Below, piece after piece: positions 52,065 through 60,600 of a stretch of 64,000 nt of DNA. Numbering within the stretch: the first letter of the stretch is position 1; every line of letters starts with the position of its first letter. Made by a program: the position numbers and the translations under genes. Source of the stretch: Armatimonadia bacterium (GTDB taxonomy: Bacteria; Armatimonadota; Zipacnadia; Zipacnadales; JABUFB01); NCBI GenBank assembly GCA_039679385.1, contig JBDKVB010000091.1:38113-102112 (forward strand), read 5' to 3'. The notes under the pieces are model-generated. The model had not been told where the DNA came from. It saw nothing but the letters and a program-made list of their open reading frames with translations, and did no database searches.

Positions 52065-53561
52065 ATGGACTGCCGCAAGTGCCGTGACCAATTCAGCGCC
52101 TATCTGGACGGCCAACTCCCGCCGCCGGAACTTCAGCGCTTCCAGGAGCACCTCGAAGCCTGTGAGGATTGTGCGCGCGATCTGGCTGACTTCCAGTTGG
52201 CGGTGACGGCCCTCGGGCAGTTGCCTGAGGTCACTCCCCCGGCGAGACTGCTGGGCCAGATCAGCGCCGCCCTTGATGAGGTAGACGCCGAGACTGCTCG
52301 CAGACCGCGCTTTGCGTGGCACTGGTCCTGGCAGTCGGCAGGTGCCCTTGCAGTGGCCGCGTGCGCTCTCTTTGGCTTCGTCGCGGTGCTGAACCGTGGG
52401 CCACTCAACTCCGGGATCATCACTCCGCCGGCCGTGTCACGACCAGCGCCGCAAGCTTCGGCAGCCTCAGGCGCGCCACCAGCCTCTGTCTCGGAGAAGC
52501 CGGTCGCTCCTTCAGCAGTGCCGGAGGCGCGTCCCACACCGGCAGTGGTCGCCGGGTCTAGCCGAGTGCTTCCACGGACGACGACGAGACCGCGACCCCG
52601 GCTGTCACGGCTTGCATCGAGACGGGGCCGCTCTCTAGCAGCGCCGGCTACGGTTGCCGAGCACGACGAGCGCGCTCCTGTGCCGCCACCTCCGCCTGCG
52701 CCCGTCACTGAGCGTGAAACGCCATCAGCTTTCGCCAACCTGCTGGCAGGCCGCGACGAGGGCCTGGCGACAAGGTCGATCGCGAGCGGTGTGCCCAGCC
52801 TGGGGGCATCGATGGCCGAAGCCATGGTTCCTGCGGCTCCGACTCCCGCCGTGCGGAGCGCCAGAGGCGGCGAGCTTCCTCGCCCCTTCACGCTCTCTAC
52901 AGCGTCAATGGCGCCTGGTGCCGCCAAGTCAATTGCTCCTTGTATTGACCTCAGCGATGCTGCAGACCGCGACTTGCTGAGCGTCGACCTGGTGCCGCCC
53001 CGTCTCCGCGAGGTGGGCCAGCCCAGTGTTGCCGCACTGGTCATAACCCCAAGTGTCGACATCCCTGACGCAGTCGTCAGCGTGGCGCCTGCGGGCGGGC
53101 TTGAGGTTACCAACGCAGCAGAGCGCGGCGTCATCTACAAGGGCGAGCTTCCCGCGAGCCGCCGGACGACCGTGGCCGTGCGGATGCTGCCGCAGACAGC
53201 CGGCACGCAGCAACTGCGGATCGAGCTCCGCAGTCAGGTCCCCGGCGCCAGCACCGACCTGGACGTACGCCTTCCCGGCTACAAGACGCCGGCGTCGCCT
53301 GCTCAGCCCCAACGGAAGCCCACGTCGGCTCCCGCCGATGTGAACTTGGTCCTCCGCGAAACCGAGCTTCGGGCAGCCATCAAGGCCGTCAGCGACCAGA
53401 CAGGGGTGCGAGTCGACGTTGCGCCCGAAGTCGGCGGGCACCGCGTCAACTACAGCTTCCATGATGTTCCGGCCGACGCAGCGCTCCGGGTCCTGGCCGA
53501 CGAAGCCGGTTACCGACTTACGCCCGAGGACGGCGGCTTCCGTGTGGGCAAGCCCCAGTAG
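52065..53561 (+). CDS. Zinc-finger anti-sigma factor with C-terminal STN-like domain
   Basis: A 498-aa single-pass protein. Residues 1-45 form a zf-HC2/ZAS anti-sigma domain (CRKC, then HLEACEDC, i.e. HxxxCxxC), which should hold the upstream ECF sigma factor. A membrane helix lies near 90-110. A Pro/Ala/Arg-rich periplasmic linker of more than 150 residues follows, then a beta domain (LLSVDLVPPRLREVGQPSV to LRIELRSQVPG). The last 75 residues (NLVLRETELRAAIKAVSDQT, HDVPADAALRVLADEAGYRL) are an STN-like domain, parallel to those in PilQ and the protein at 44395. ATG 52065 is taken; GTG 52059 is equally possible. The architecture recalls FecR/PupR-type anti-sigma factors. Confidence 0.87.
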   Translation: MDCRKCRDQFSAYLDGQLPPPELQRFQEHLEACEDCARDLADFQLAVTALGQLPEVTPPARLLGQISAALDEVDAETARRPRFAWHWSWQSAGALAVAACALFGFVAVLNRGPLNSGIITPPAVSRPAPQASAASGAPPASVSEKPVAPSAVPEARPTPAVVAGSSRVLPRTTTRPRPRLSRLASRRGRSLAAPATVAEHDERAPVPPPPPAPVTERETPSAFANLLAGRDEGLATRSIASGVPSLGASMAEAMVPAAPTPAVRSARGGELPRPFTLSTASMAPGAAKSIAPCIDLSDAADRDLLSVDLVPPRLREVGQPSVAALVITPSVDIPDAVVSVAPAGGLEVTNAAERGVIYKGELPASRRTTVAVRMLPQTAGTQQLRIELRSQVPGASTDLDVRLPGYKTPASPAQPQRKPTSAPADVNLVLRETELRAAIKAVSDQTGVRVDVAPEVGGHRVNYSFHDVPADAALRVLADEAGYRLTPEDGGFRVGKPQ

Positions 53562-53604
53562 CTTGCGCGAACCGCGCCGGGGCCGACAACCTGAGCTCGT
53601 ACTC

Positions 53605-53629
53605 GGCCGCCCGCCAGTCAGGGGCGGCC
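53605..53629 (+). terminator. GC-rich hairpin before the biotin ligase gene
   Basis: GGCCGCCC (53605-53612) pairs perfectly with GGGCGGCC (53622-53629) around a 9-nt loop, about 45 bases after the anti-sigma gene. Only TTCG follows, so this is a weak terminator candidate. Confidence 0.35.
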
Positions 53630-53644
53630 TTCGCTGTGACTGCC

Positions 53645-54448
53645 ATGAACTCTGAGACCCTTCACCAGGCACTCCAAGTCCTCTCCCTGATCTCCGACCT
53701 TGAGTACCACGCCAGCATCGGGTCCACCAACGACCGTGCCCTGGAGCTTGCCCGGCAGGGCGCTCCGGAAGGCTTCGTCGTCGTCGCCGACACGCAGACC
53801 CGTGGCAAAGGACGTCGGGGCAAGTCGTGGCAGGATGAGTCCGGCAGGTCGCTGCTATTCACCCTCCTCTTGCGACCCAGCGTCGACCCACAGTTGCGCG
53901 GCCTGATCGGGTTGGCTCTGGCAGTGGGCGCCGCGGAAGCCGTGACGGAGCTCACAGGCCTCGCGGTTCGCACGAAGTGGCCCAACGACCTGGTTCTGCT
54001 GCAGCCTTCTGGCACTCCTGCAAAGCTGGCCGGGATCCTTGTCGAGGGCGACGCCGACTTCTGCGTGGCAGGCCTCGGGCTGAACGTGGGGCCAGTTCCA
54101 CCCTTTGCTGCCGCCGGGCTGCCTGCAGTCGGCCTCGCGCCGCATGCCGCCACGGTCCCTCCGCGGGAGGCTCTGTTAGCGGCAATTCTGCGTCACTTCG
54201 AGCCCTGGTACCGGCTTCTGACCGAGGACGGGGCGCGCCAGGTGGCCAGGGCCTTCCGTGAGCTTGACATCACCCTCGGTTGCGCGGTAACGTTGCGAGA
54301 GGGCAGTAGAGAAGTGACGGGGCTCGCGGTTGACCTCGACGCCACAGGCGCCTTGATCGTCCAGATCGGTGCGGAACGTCACCGCTTTCTGGCCGGCGAG
54401 GTCAGCCTCAGTCACACCTCATCCTTCAGCAAGGATCCCAACTTTTGA
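53645..54448 (+). CDS. birA: Biotin--[acetyl-CoA-carboxylase] ligase (monofunctional)
   Basis: A 267-aa biotin protein ligase that activates biotin with ATP and attaches it to carrier lysines. Motifs are SIGSTNDRALELA, the biotinyl-AMP loop GKGRRGKSW, SLLFTLLLRP, KWPNDLVL and GILVEGDADFCVAGLGLNVG. The C-terminal SH3-like domain (CAVTLREGSREVTGLAVDLD) is present. There is no N-terminal helix-turn-helix, so unlike E. coli BirA it should not be a repressor. ATG 53645 is chosen; GTG 53636 is 9 bases upstream. Neither has a clear Shine-Dalgarno site. Its TGA overlaps the TTG start of the next gene. Confidence 0.94.
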   Translation: MNSETLHQALQVLSLISDLEYHASIGSTNDRALELARQGAPEGFVVVADTQTRGKGRRGKSWQDESGRSLLFTLLLRPSVDPQLRGLIGLALAVGAAEAVTELTGLAVRTKWPNDLVLLQPSGTPAKLAGILVEGDADFCVAGLGLNVGPVPPFAAAGLPAVGLAPHAATVPPREALLAAILRHFEPWYRLLTEDGARQVARAFRELDITLGCAVTLREGSREVTGLAVDLDATGALIVQIGAERHRFLAGEVSLSHTSSFSKDPNF

Positions 54449-56415
54449 ACCTCTGTGCAAGGACGACCTTTGGAGGGTGCTGGCTTGTCGTCGCTGTCGT
54501 CCTGGCCCTTGCCGGCCAGGTCGCGGACGCGAGCGAAGGCCTGCTGACTGCCGCCGCAGCGCTGCAGGCCGGCGATTTCGCCCAGGCCCGAGACCTCTAT
54601 GCGGCGGAAGCCCAGGCCGACCGGCTCTGTGCGGTCGCTCGTGTTGGCGTGGGTGCCGCCGAGCTGTTCCTTGGCCACACTAGCGAAGCAGCACGGGCCT
54701 TCGCCGACGCTCAGATGCTGGACCCTAACCTGGGCTGCGCACGCCTCGGTGCCGGAACCGCCTTCTCACTGACGGGCAACTGGCGGGAGGCCGAAGCCCA
54801 GTACCACGCAGCCCTTTCCTGTGCTCTGCGACCAGCGCTCGCACTGGCGGCCGAAGCGTACGCCACCTGTGCTCTCGGGCTCTATGACACGGCGCTCCAG
54901 AACGCGCAGGCCGCCCTCGATCGTGAACCCGACCAGGGCGTTGCCCGGTATGCCTTCGCTGCCGCTTCGCTGGCCCGGGGTGACGCGCTCCCCGCAGCGC
55001 AGCTCCTGAACAAAGACGGGTACACGGCGGCTCGCAGGAGCCGGGCGCCACTGGACTTGCCTTCCTGTCTCCTCAGTCCCGGTGTCGCCTACTGGAAGCT
55101 GCATCGCGCGGCAGATGAACAGCGCGTGCCGCTTGTCGAGCCGCAGCCTGTGCCGCCATCCCTGGCACCGACGCCGACCGCTGCAGCTCCGACACCGCCG
55201 GTACCAACTGCCGCTCCTGCGTCCGCAGTTCCGGCGCCGGTTGCTACGCCTGCCCCACCCGCTGACTTCCGCGTCGCCAGTCCCCATGACGGCCAGACCG
55301 TCTCGGGCGTTACGACTTTCGAAGTCGCGACCGGCCCTGAAGTCGAGCTGGAGTACGTGACCGTCCTGGTCAACGACGCCTTCGCCGGGGTCACCGCGGT
55401 CAAGCCCTACCGGATCACCCTCGACACGCGGCAGTTCCCCGCGGGACCGGCCGAGATCCGTGTGGACGGCTGTGGGCCTGCAGGCCGCGTCCTGCGGACG
55501 GCCAGACTCCGCGTCAGCATCCGCAACGGCAACCGGACCCTCGCACCCGTGGAGGTCGCACTGCGCACTGCGACCGCCCAGATGCTCGAGGAGGTCCTGC
55601 TGCCGCCGATCTCGCCGGTAGTGTTCAAGCAGCTTGCCGGTCACGGTCTGATGGGACTGGGGCAGGCCGAGAGCGCTGCGGCCGCCTTCGAGAGCGCCTA
55701 TGCGTGCAACGGCGATGTGCCCGGTCTGCGGTCAGATCTGCTCGTTGCCTACCGGGCCCTCGGGCTCGAGCCGCGTGCCGTTGCCCCGGAGATACATACT
55801 CTCCGCGGGCGAGAGCGCCAGGTCGCCCTAACCTTCGACGACGGGCCGCACCCACTGATCACCCCTTGGATTCTCGACCTGCTCGACAAAGAGCACATCA
55901 AGGCCACCTTCCTTCTGGTCGGCAAGCAGGTGACGCTCTACCCTGAGCTGGCCCGAGAGATCCGCCGCCGTGGACACCAGATCGGCTGTCATTCCTACGC
56001 TCACTACAGTCTACGCAACCTGTCCTCCCTGGAGTGTGAGCAGGACCTCGTGAAGTGCCGGCTGGCGATCCGTGAGGCCTGCGGCGAGACCGTGTCCCTG
56101 TTCCGCCCTCCCGGCGGGTACTACGATGCAACAGTTCGCGCGGCGGCCGGCGCCCTGGGAATGAGCACGGTCTTCTGGACCTGCAACATCACCAGCTTCC
56201 CGGGCCGCGACGGCAAGAACATCGCGGCGGAGCTTGCCCGGCAATGCCAGTCTGGCGGGATCGTGCTGCTGCACAACGGCGAGGATGAGACGCTGGACAC
56301 GCTGCCCAATCTCATCCCCGAGTTGCGCAAGCGTGGCGTCACCTTCACGACGATCACACCGGAGCTGGCCCCTCCTTCCGCTCTGGCCGCTTCTGCCGAA
56401 GGGAGTCTGCGCTGA
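54445..56415 (+). CDS. Exported TPR / polysaccharide deacetylase (NodB) protein
   Basis: A 656-aa exported protein. The signal peptide region is WLVVAVVLALAGQVADA. TPR-like helical repeats span about 30-210 (ALQAGDFAQARDLYAAEAQ). A Pro/Ala/Thr linker follows (about 230-275), then an Ig-like domain (about 275-370, SPHDGQTVSGVTTFEVATG) and a further repeat. The NodB deacetylase domain covers about 450-640, with TFDDGPHP, metal-binding HSYAH, RPPGGYYD and GIVLLHNGED; the metal triad looks intact. TTG 54445 overlaps the birA stop by 4 bases (TTGA). Probable substrate is an N-acetylated cell-surface or exported polysaccharide. It ends overlapping the glycoside hydrolase start by 1 base. Confidence 0.9.
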   Translation: MNLCARTTFGGCWLVVAVVLALAGQVADASEGLLTAAAALQAGDFAQARDLYAAEAQADRLCAVARVGVGAAELFLGHTSEAARAFADAQMLDPNLGCARLGAGTAFSLTGNWREAEAQYHAALSCALRPALALAAEAYATCALGLYDTALQNAQAALDREPDQGVARYAFAAASLARGDALPAAQLLNKDGYTAARRSRAPLDLPSCLLSPGVAYWKLHRAADEQRVPLVEPQPVPPSLAPTPTAAAPTPPVPTAAPASAVPAPVATPAPPADFRVASPHDGQTVSGVTTFEVATGPEVELEYVTVLVNDAFAGVTAVKPYRITLDTRQFPAGPAEIRVDGCGPAGRVLRTARLRVSIRNGNRTLAPVEVALRTATAQMLEEVLLPPISPVVFKQLAGHGLMGLGQAESAAAAFESAYACNGDVPGLRSDLLVAYRALGLEPRAVAPEIHTLRGRERQVALTFDDGPHPLITPWILDLLDKEHIKATFLLVGKQVTLYPELAREIRRRGHQIGCHSYAHYSLRNLSSLECEQDLVKCRLAIREACGETVSLFRPPGGYYDATVRAAAGALGMSTVFWTCNITSFPGRDGKNIAAELARQCQSGGIVLLHNGEDETLDTLPNLIPELRKRGVTFTTITPELAPPSALAASAEGSLR

Positions 56416-59129
56416 TGGCGGCGAGGGTCCGCGCCGTGTGCCTTGGCCTGGTGATGCTCACCTTGCTGTGGGGGGCCGGGGATGCTCGGGTCGCAAGCGC
56501 AGCAGGAGTTGTCCCGGCCGGAGCTGCACCACCTCTGCTCGACCCGAACCTCTCCGAGTTCCCGGCGGCGACCGTCGCCGACTACTCCGACCTTCTCGAG
56601 GCGCCGGCCGGTCGCCATGGCCATCTCTTCGCCGGGCGCGATGGCCGCTTCTACTTCGAGGACGGAATCCGCGCCAGGTTCTGGGGCCTCAATGTCGCCA
56701 AGGAGGCCGTGTTCCAGCCCAAGCCGGTGATCGATGCCGCCGTCGATGCGATCGCCCGTGCCGGCTTCAACCTGGTGCGGCTGCATCATGTGGATGACGA
56801 GACGGGGTTACTTCCCGCAGCTCTGGCAAGCTCCAAGCAGCGGCTGGACCTCTCCCGTCTGGACTGCCTGGACTACTGGATCGCCCGCCTCAAGTCCCGT
56901 GGCATCTACATCTACCTGGACTTGCTCGACTACCGCACCTTCCAGGAAGCCGAGGGTGTTCCGCAGGGGCCACGGTTGGGTCGTGGCGCCAAGCCCTACG
57001 CGGTGTTCAACGAGCGACTGCAGGAACTTCAGCGCGACTACGCCGGGATGCTCCTCTTCGATCATGTGAACCCATACACCCGGCTGTCCTATGCCGCCGA
57101 CCCGGCAGTGTGCCTGGTGGAGTTGTGCGACGAGAACGGGCTGTTCCACGAGCAGACGCGCCTCGGGAATCTGCTGTCTCCCTACCGCGAGGAGCTCGTG
57201 AAACGCTGGAACTTCTGGCTACTTTCGCACTATGGCTCGCGCGAGGAGTTGGCGCGATCCTGGACCGACCGCACAGGCAAGTGCTGTCTGCAGGATGACG
57301 AGGACCCTCGGCGGGGCAATGTCGCGCTGCCGGGCGTCACGCAAGGCTCAGACGCCGGGGTTCCTCGCATGGCCGGCCGCAACCTGTTCTATGCGGCGGT
57401 GCATCGCGAGTACTTCCGCAGCATGTCCAACTACCTTCGTTCGCGGGGCCTGCGTTGCCCCCTGTCCGCAGTGACGAAGCCGGAGGTACTGCCCGACCTG
57501 TGGGCCTGTGCCAACGAGCTGGACTTCACGGCCACCAACTACTACCACGATCACCCCTACTTCCGCCAGGGCAGCGAGTGGCAGCTTCCCGGTTTCTTCT
57601 CCGGGCTGAACGTCCTCTCGGATCAGGAGGGGAACGCCTTCGCACCCCGAGCGGCGGCGGCCAGAGTCCTCAACAAGCCTCTGGTGATCCGCGAGTGGGG
57701 CGCGTGCTGGCCCAACAACTCGCGCTCGGCCGGAATGCTCGAGGCGACCGCCTACGCTTGCCTGCAGGACATCGACGCGATGATCCTGTTCACCTACAGT
57801 GCGCAGCCCGGCGCTCGGTCGCTGGACTACTTCGATGTGCGCCATGATCCGGTGCGATGGGGCCTTGCAGCCCTCTGCGGACGGGCCTTCTTGCAGGGGC
57901 GGATTCAGCCCGCGGAGCACAGTGCCGCTGTGGCCTACTCGACTGCCGATGTGTTCTACCCGGGCGCCGATCCCTTGCCCGGTGCGGTGTATGAGCTCTC
58001 TCGAGTCGTTCGCCTGGGTAACGCCTTCTTCGATCGCAGTTGCGGAAGCCTCGCCGACCTGACTCTCGCCGCCGGACGGACCGGTGCCGAGTACACCGGG
58101 AACCAGACGATCCTGTCTGCCGACCGCGATTCCACCGACTGCTATGGCCGCGGGAACACGAGCGCTGCTGCGGCAAGTGGCTACCCGGCTCCCGGGCCGA
58201 CCGTCGATTCCCTTCGTTTCAGATTCGGCGGCACGGGCTTCGGGGCTAGTGGGCTGTGCGACCTGGAGGACGTGCGTCCCTTCCCGACTAAGGCCCTCGG
58301 CTCCGACGGTCAGCTTCGCGCCATCGGCATCAGCGAGGACGGCCGCTTCTGCTTCGGCCTTCGCGACATGAAGCGCGGCAACTACATCTTCGGACGGCTG
58401 GAGGACCCGATCAAGCTTCGGGTCGCCCTCGACGCTCTCGGGCAGCTCCACAAGATCCCGGTCGACCACACCAACTTCGAGCGCGGAGCCTACTCCTCCG
58501 ACACCCAGGAGTTGGTGATCGACCACCAGTCCGGCGTACTGTGGATCGCGACGCCCGCCTTCTGTGCCGTTACGGGTGCTCTGCGGGCAGGAGAGAAGGC
58601 TGCCGCCGGTGCCCTTGGAGTCCAGATCGGCAGTGCGGCCCAGGTACAGGGCGCAGACGCCACGACCGCCTGCGTCTGGCAGAGCCTGGATGGCACGCCT
58701 GCTGCCGAGGCGTCGCAATGGGTCATCAAGTACGTGACCTCCTCCGCGAACACTGCGCAGAAGATCCGGCCCCATCTGGTCAAAGAGAAGCAGAGCATCC
58801 TGGCCCTTGACAGCGCCGGCACTGCACCCGTGACCACCGACGGTCGCGTCTCCGACAAGCCGGTCCTCCTGCAACTCAGCGGGCAGGAGGTCTTGCGGGC
58901 AAACCTGCGAAATGGCTCCCTGGAGTTGCTGCGCAGGGGCGATGACTATGCGCTATACTGCGACACGCCCGGCGCACTCCTGCAGCTACCGCAACTGCCT
59001 GCGACGCTCTCCGCCGTGGTCTACTCTGCGATCAGCAGCCGTCGCGTCGAGCTCCGCCAGCCCTTTGCCTGGCCCTCTGATGCTGTGCTGATCGAGGTCC
59101 TGGCGCCCGTGACCGCCAATCGTGAATGA
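56415..59129 (+). CDS. Exported glycoside hydrolase, clan A (GH5-like) type
   Basis: A 904-aa exported enzyme. The signal peptide is VCLGLVMLTLLWGAGDARVASA. A TIM-barrel follows: FWGLNVAKEAVF, GFNLVRLHHVD, a putative acid/base region VELCDENGLF, TATNYYHDHPYF and the putative nucleophile in LVIREWGACWPNN. The usual Asn before the acid/base Glu is Asp here (CDEN). The last 380 residues are beta-rich accessory domains without an assigned family. ATG 56415 overlaps the TGA of the deacetylase gene, so the two are translated together. The substrate cannot be told. Similar large cellulase-type hydrolases are common in Armatimonadota. Confidence 0.82.
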   Translation: MAARVRAVCLGLVMLTLLWGAGDARVASAAGVVPAGAAPPLLDPNLSEFPAATVADYSDLLEAPAGRHGHLFAGRDGRFYFEDGIRARFWGLNVAKEAVFQPKPVIDAAVDAIARAGFNLVRLHHVDDETGLLPAALASSKQRLDLSRLDCLDYWIARLKSRGIYIYLDLLDYRTFQEAEGVPQGPRLGRGAKPYAVFNERLQELQRDYAGMLLFDHVNPYTRLSYAADPAVCLVELCDENGLFHEQTRLGNLLSPYREELVKRWNFWLLSHYGSREELARSWTDRTGKCCLQDDEDPRRGNVALPGVTQGSDAGVPRMAGRNLFYAAVHREYFRSMSNYLRSRGLRCPLSAVTKPEVLPDLWACANELDFTATNYYHDHPYFRQGSEWQLPGFFSGLNVLSDQEGNAFAPRAAAARVLNKPLVIREWGACWPNNSRSAGMLEATAYACLQDIDAMILFTYSAQPGARSLDYFDVRHDPVRWGLAALCGRAFLQGRIQPAEHSAAVAYSTADVFYPGADPLPGAVYELSRVVRLGNAFFDRSCGSLADLTLAAGRTGAEYTGNQTILSADRDSTDCYGRGNTSAAAASGYPAPGPTVDSLRFRFGGTGFGASGLCDLEDVRPFPTKALGSDGQLRAIGISEDGRFCFGLRDMKRGNYIFGRLEDPIKLRVALDALGQLHKIPVDHTNFERGAYSSDTQELVIDHQSGVLWIATPAFCAVTGALRAGEKAAAGALGVQIGSAAQVQGADATTACVWQSLDGTPAAEASQWVIKYVTSSANTAQKIRPHLVKEKQSILALDSAGTAPVTTDGRVSDKPVLLQLSGQEVLRANLRNGSLELLRRGDDYALYCDTPGALLQLPQLPATLSAVVYSAISSRRVELRQPFAWPSDAVLIEVLAPVTANRE

Positions 59130-59139
59130 GAGGTGCAAG

Positions 59140-60531
59140 ATGGAATTCAGCATCTTTGACTGCGTGTCACCCCTGGACTACCGCTACTACGGCGACGACC
59201 CGAAGATGATCGAGCTGCTCGGGCCCCATGTAACCGAGCGTGCCTATATCCTCTCGGAGTTGGAGGTCGAGGCAGCGGCCGTGCAGGTATTCGCACGGCG
59301 AAAGCTCTGCTCCGAGGCAGTGGCTGAGGAGGTCGCCCAGGCCATTCACCTCGTCACTCCTGAGGAGGTGCACGAGGAGGACGCTCGCATCCACCACGAT
59401 ACTCGTGCGATGGTGAACTGCCTGCAGCGGCACGTGAGCGATGAGGCCAAGCCCTTCATCCACCTCGCCATGACCAGCTTCGACGTCAAGGACACCGCGC
59501 TGGCTCTGCGACTCAAACGGGCGGCGCATGACGCGGTCATCCCCGAGTTGATCAAGCTGGAGAAGACGCTCATCGACCTGGCACGGCGTGAGAAGGATAC
59601 GCTGCAGATGGGCCGGACGCATGGCCAGCACGCGGTCCCCATCACCTTTGGCTTCGCGATTGCCCAGTATGTCAGCCGTCTCGGCGGGCGGATCGAGGCC
59701 CTTCGGGCTGCAGCCGACAACCTGCGCGGCAAGATCAGTGGCGCCGTCGGCGCGTACAACGCCAGCAGCCTGCTCTTCGACGATCCCCTTGAGTTCGAGC
59801 AGGAGGTCCTGGGTGAGCTGGGGCTCGAGCCCTCACCTTCCTCGACCCAGATTGTTGAGGCCGAGTTCGCCACGGACTACATGCACGCGCTGGTGTCCGC
59901 CTTCGGCGTTCTCGCGAACCTGGCGGACGACATGCGACACCTGCAGCGGACCGAAATCGCCGAGGTGGGGGAGAAGTTCGAGGCCAACCAGGTCGGCTCC
60001 TCAACCATGCCCCACAAGCGCAACCCCTGGAACTTCGAGAACGTGAAGAGCCTTTGGAAGGTCGTCGTGGCCCGCATGCAGACCGTGTACCTGGACCAGA
60101 TCTCCGAGCACCAGCGCGACCTGACCAACTCGGCCTCGCAGCGCTTCCTGCCGGAGGTCATTGTCATGCTGGTGAACTCGACCCGGCGGCTACAGCGCGT
60201 CATGGGCAAGCTGGTGACCGATCCCGAGCGAATGGCCGCGAACTTCGCCATGACCCACGGGATGATCGCCGCCGAACCCGCCTACATCCTGCTTGCCGCG
60301 CACGGTCATCCAGACGCCCACGAGGCCCTGCGGAAGTTGACGCTGCAGGCTCAGGCTACCGGGCGACCTCTTGGCGAGATACTCCGCGAAGAGAAGGACC
60401 TGGCGCCGTACCTGGAGAAGTTCACGCCTGCCCAGCGAGCACTCCTCGATGATCCCAGGCTCTACGTGGGACGCGCAAGCCAGAAGACGGAGCTACTGTG
60501 CCAGAAGTGGGAGCAGGCGCTGGGGCTGTAG
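59140..60531 (+). CDS. purB: Adenylosuccinate lyase
   Basis: A 463-aa fumarase/aspartase-superfamily enzyme used twice in purine synthesis: it splits SAICAR and adenylosuccinate, releasing fumarate. It shows VSPLDYRYYGD near the start, TSFDVKDTALALRLKRA, the catalytic-His region MGRTHGQHAVPITFGFA and the family signature SSTMPHKRNPWNFENVKS. The C-terminal domain (LRKLTLQAQATGRPLGEIL) is present. ATG 59140 follows GAGAGGTG closely, whereas a possible ATG at 59122 overlaps the hydrolase gene and has no site. It lies 10 bases after the hydrolase gene and is probably co-transcribed with it. Confidence 0.96.
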   Translation: MEFSIFDCVSPLDYRYYGDDPKMIELLGPHVTERAYILSELEVEAAAVQVFARRKLCSEAVAEEVAQAIHLVTPEEVHEEDARIHHDTRAMVNCLQRHVSDEAKPFIHLAMTSFDVKDTALALRLKRAAHDAVIPELIKLEKTLIDLARREKDTLQMGRTHGQHAVPITFGFAIAQYVSRLGGRIEALRAAADNLRGKISGAVGAYNASSLLFDDPLEFEQEVLGELGLEPSPSSTQIVEAEFATDYMHALVSAFGVLANLADDMRHLQRTEIAEVGEKFEANQVGSSTMPHKRNPWNFENVKSLWKVVVARMQTVYLDQISEHQRDLTNSASQRFLPEVIVMLVNSTRRLQRVMGKLVTDPERMAANFAMTHGMIAAEPAYILLAAHGHPDAHEALRKLTLQAQATGRPLGEILREEKDLAPYLEKFTPAQRALLDDPRLYVGRASQKTELLCQKWEQALGL

Positions 60532-60600
60532 ACCGCCGACGGCCGGCCTCCAGGACCGAAGCCGCCGACTACCGCGAAGACACCAGTCGGAGGATTTGCC

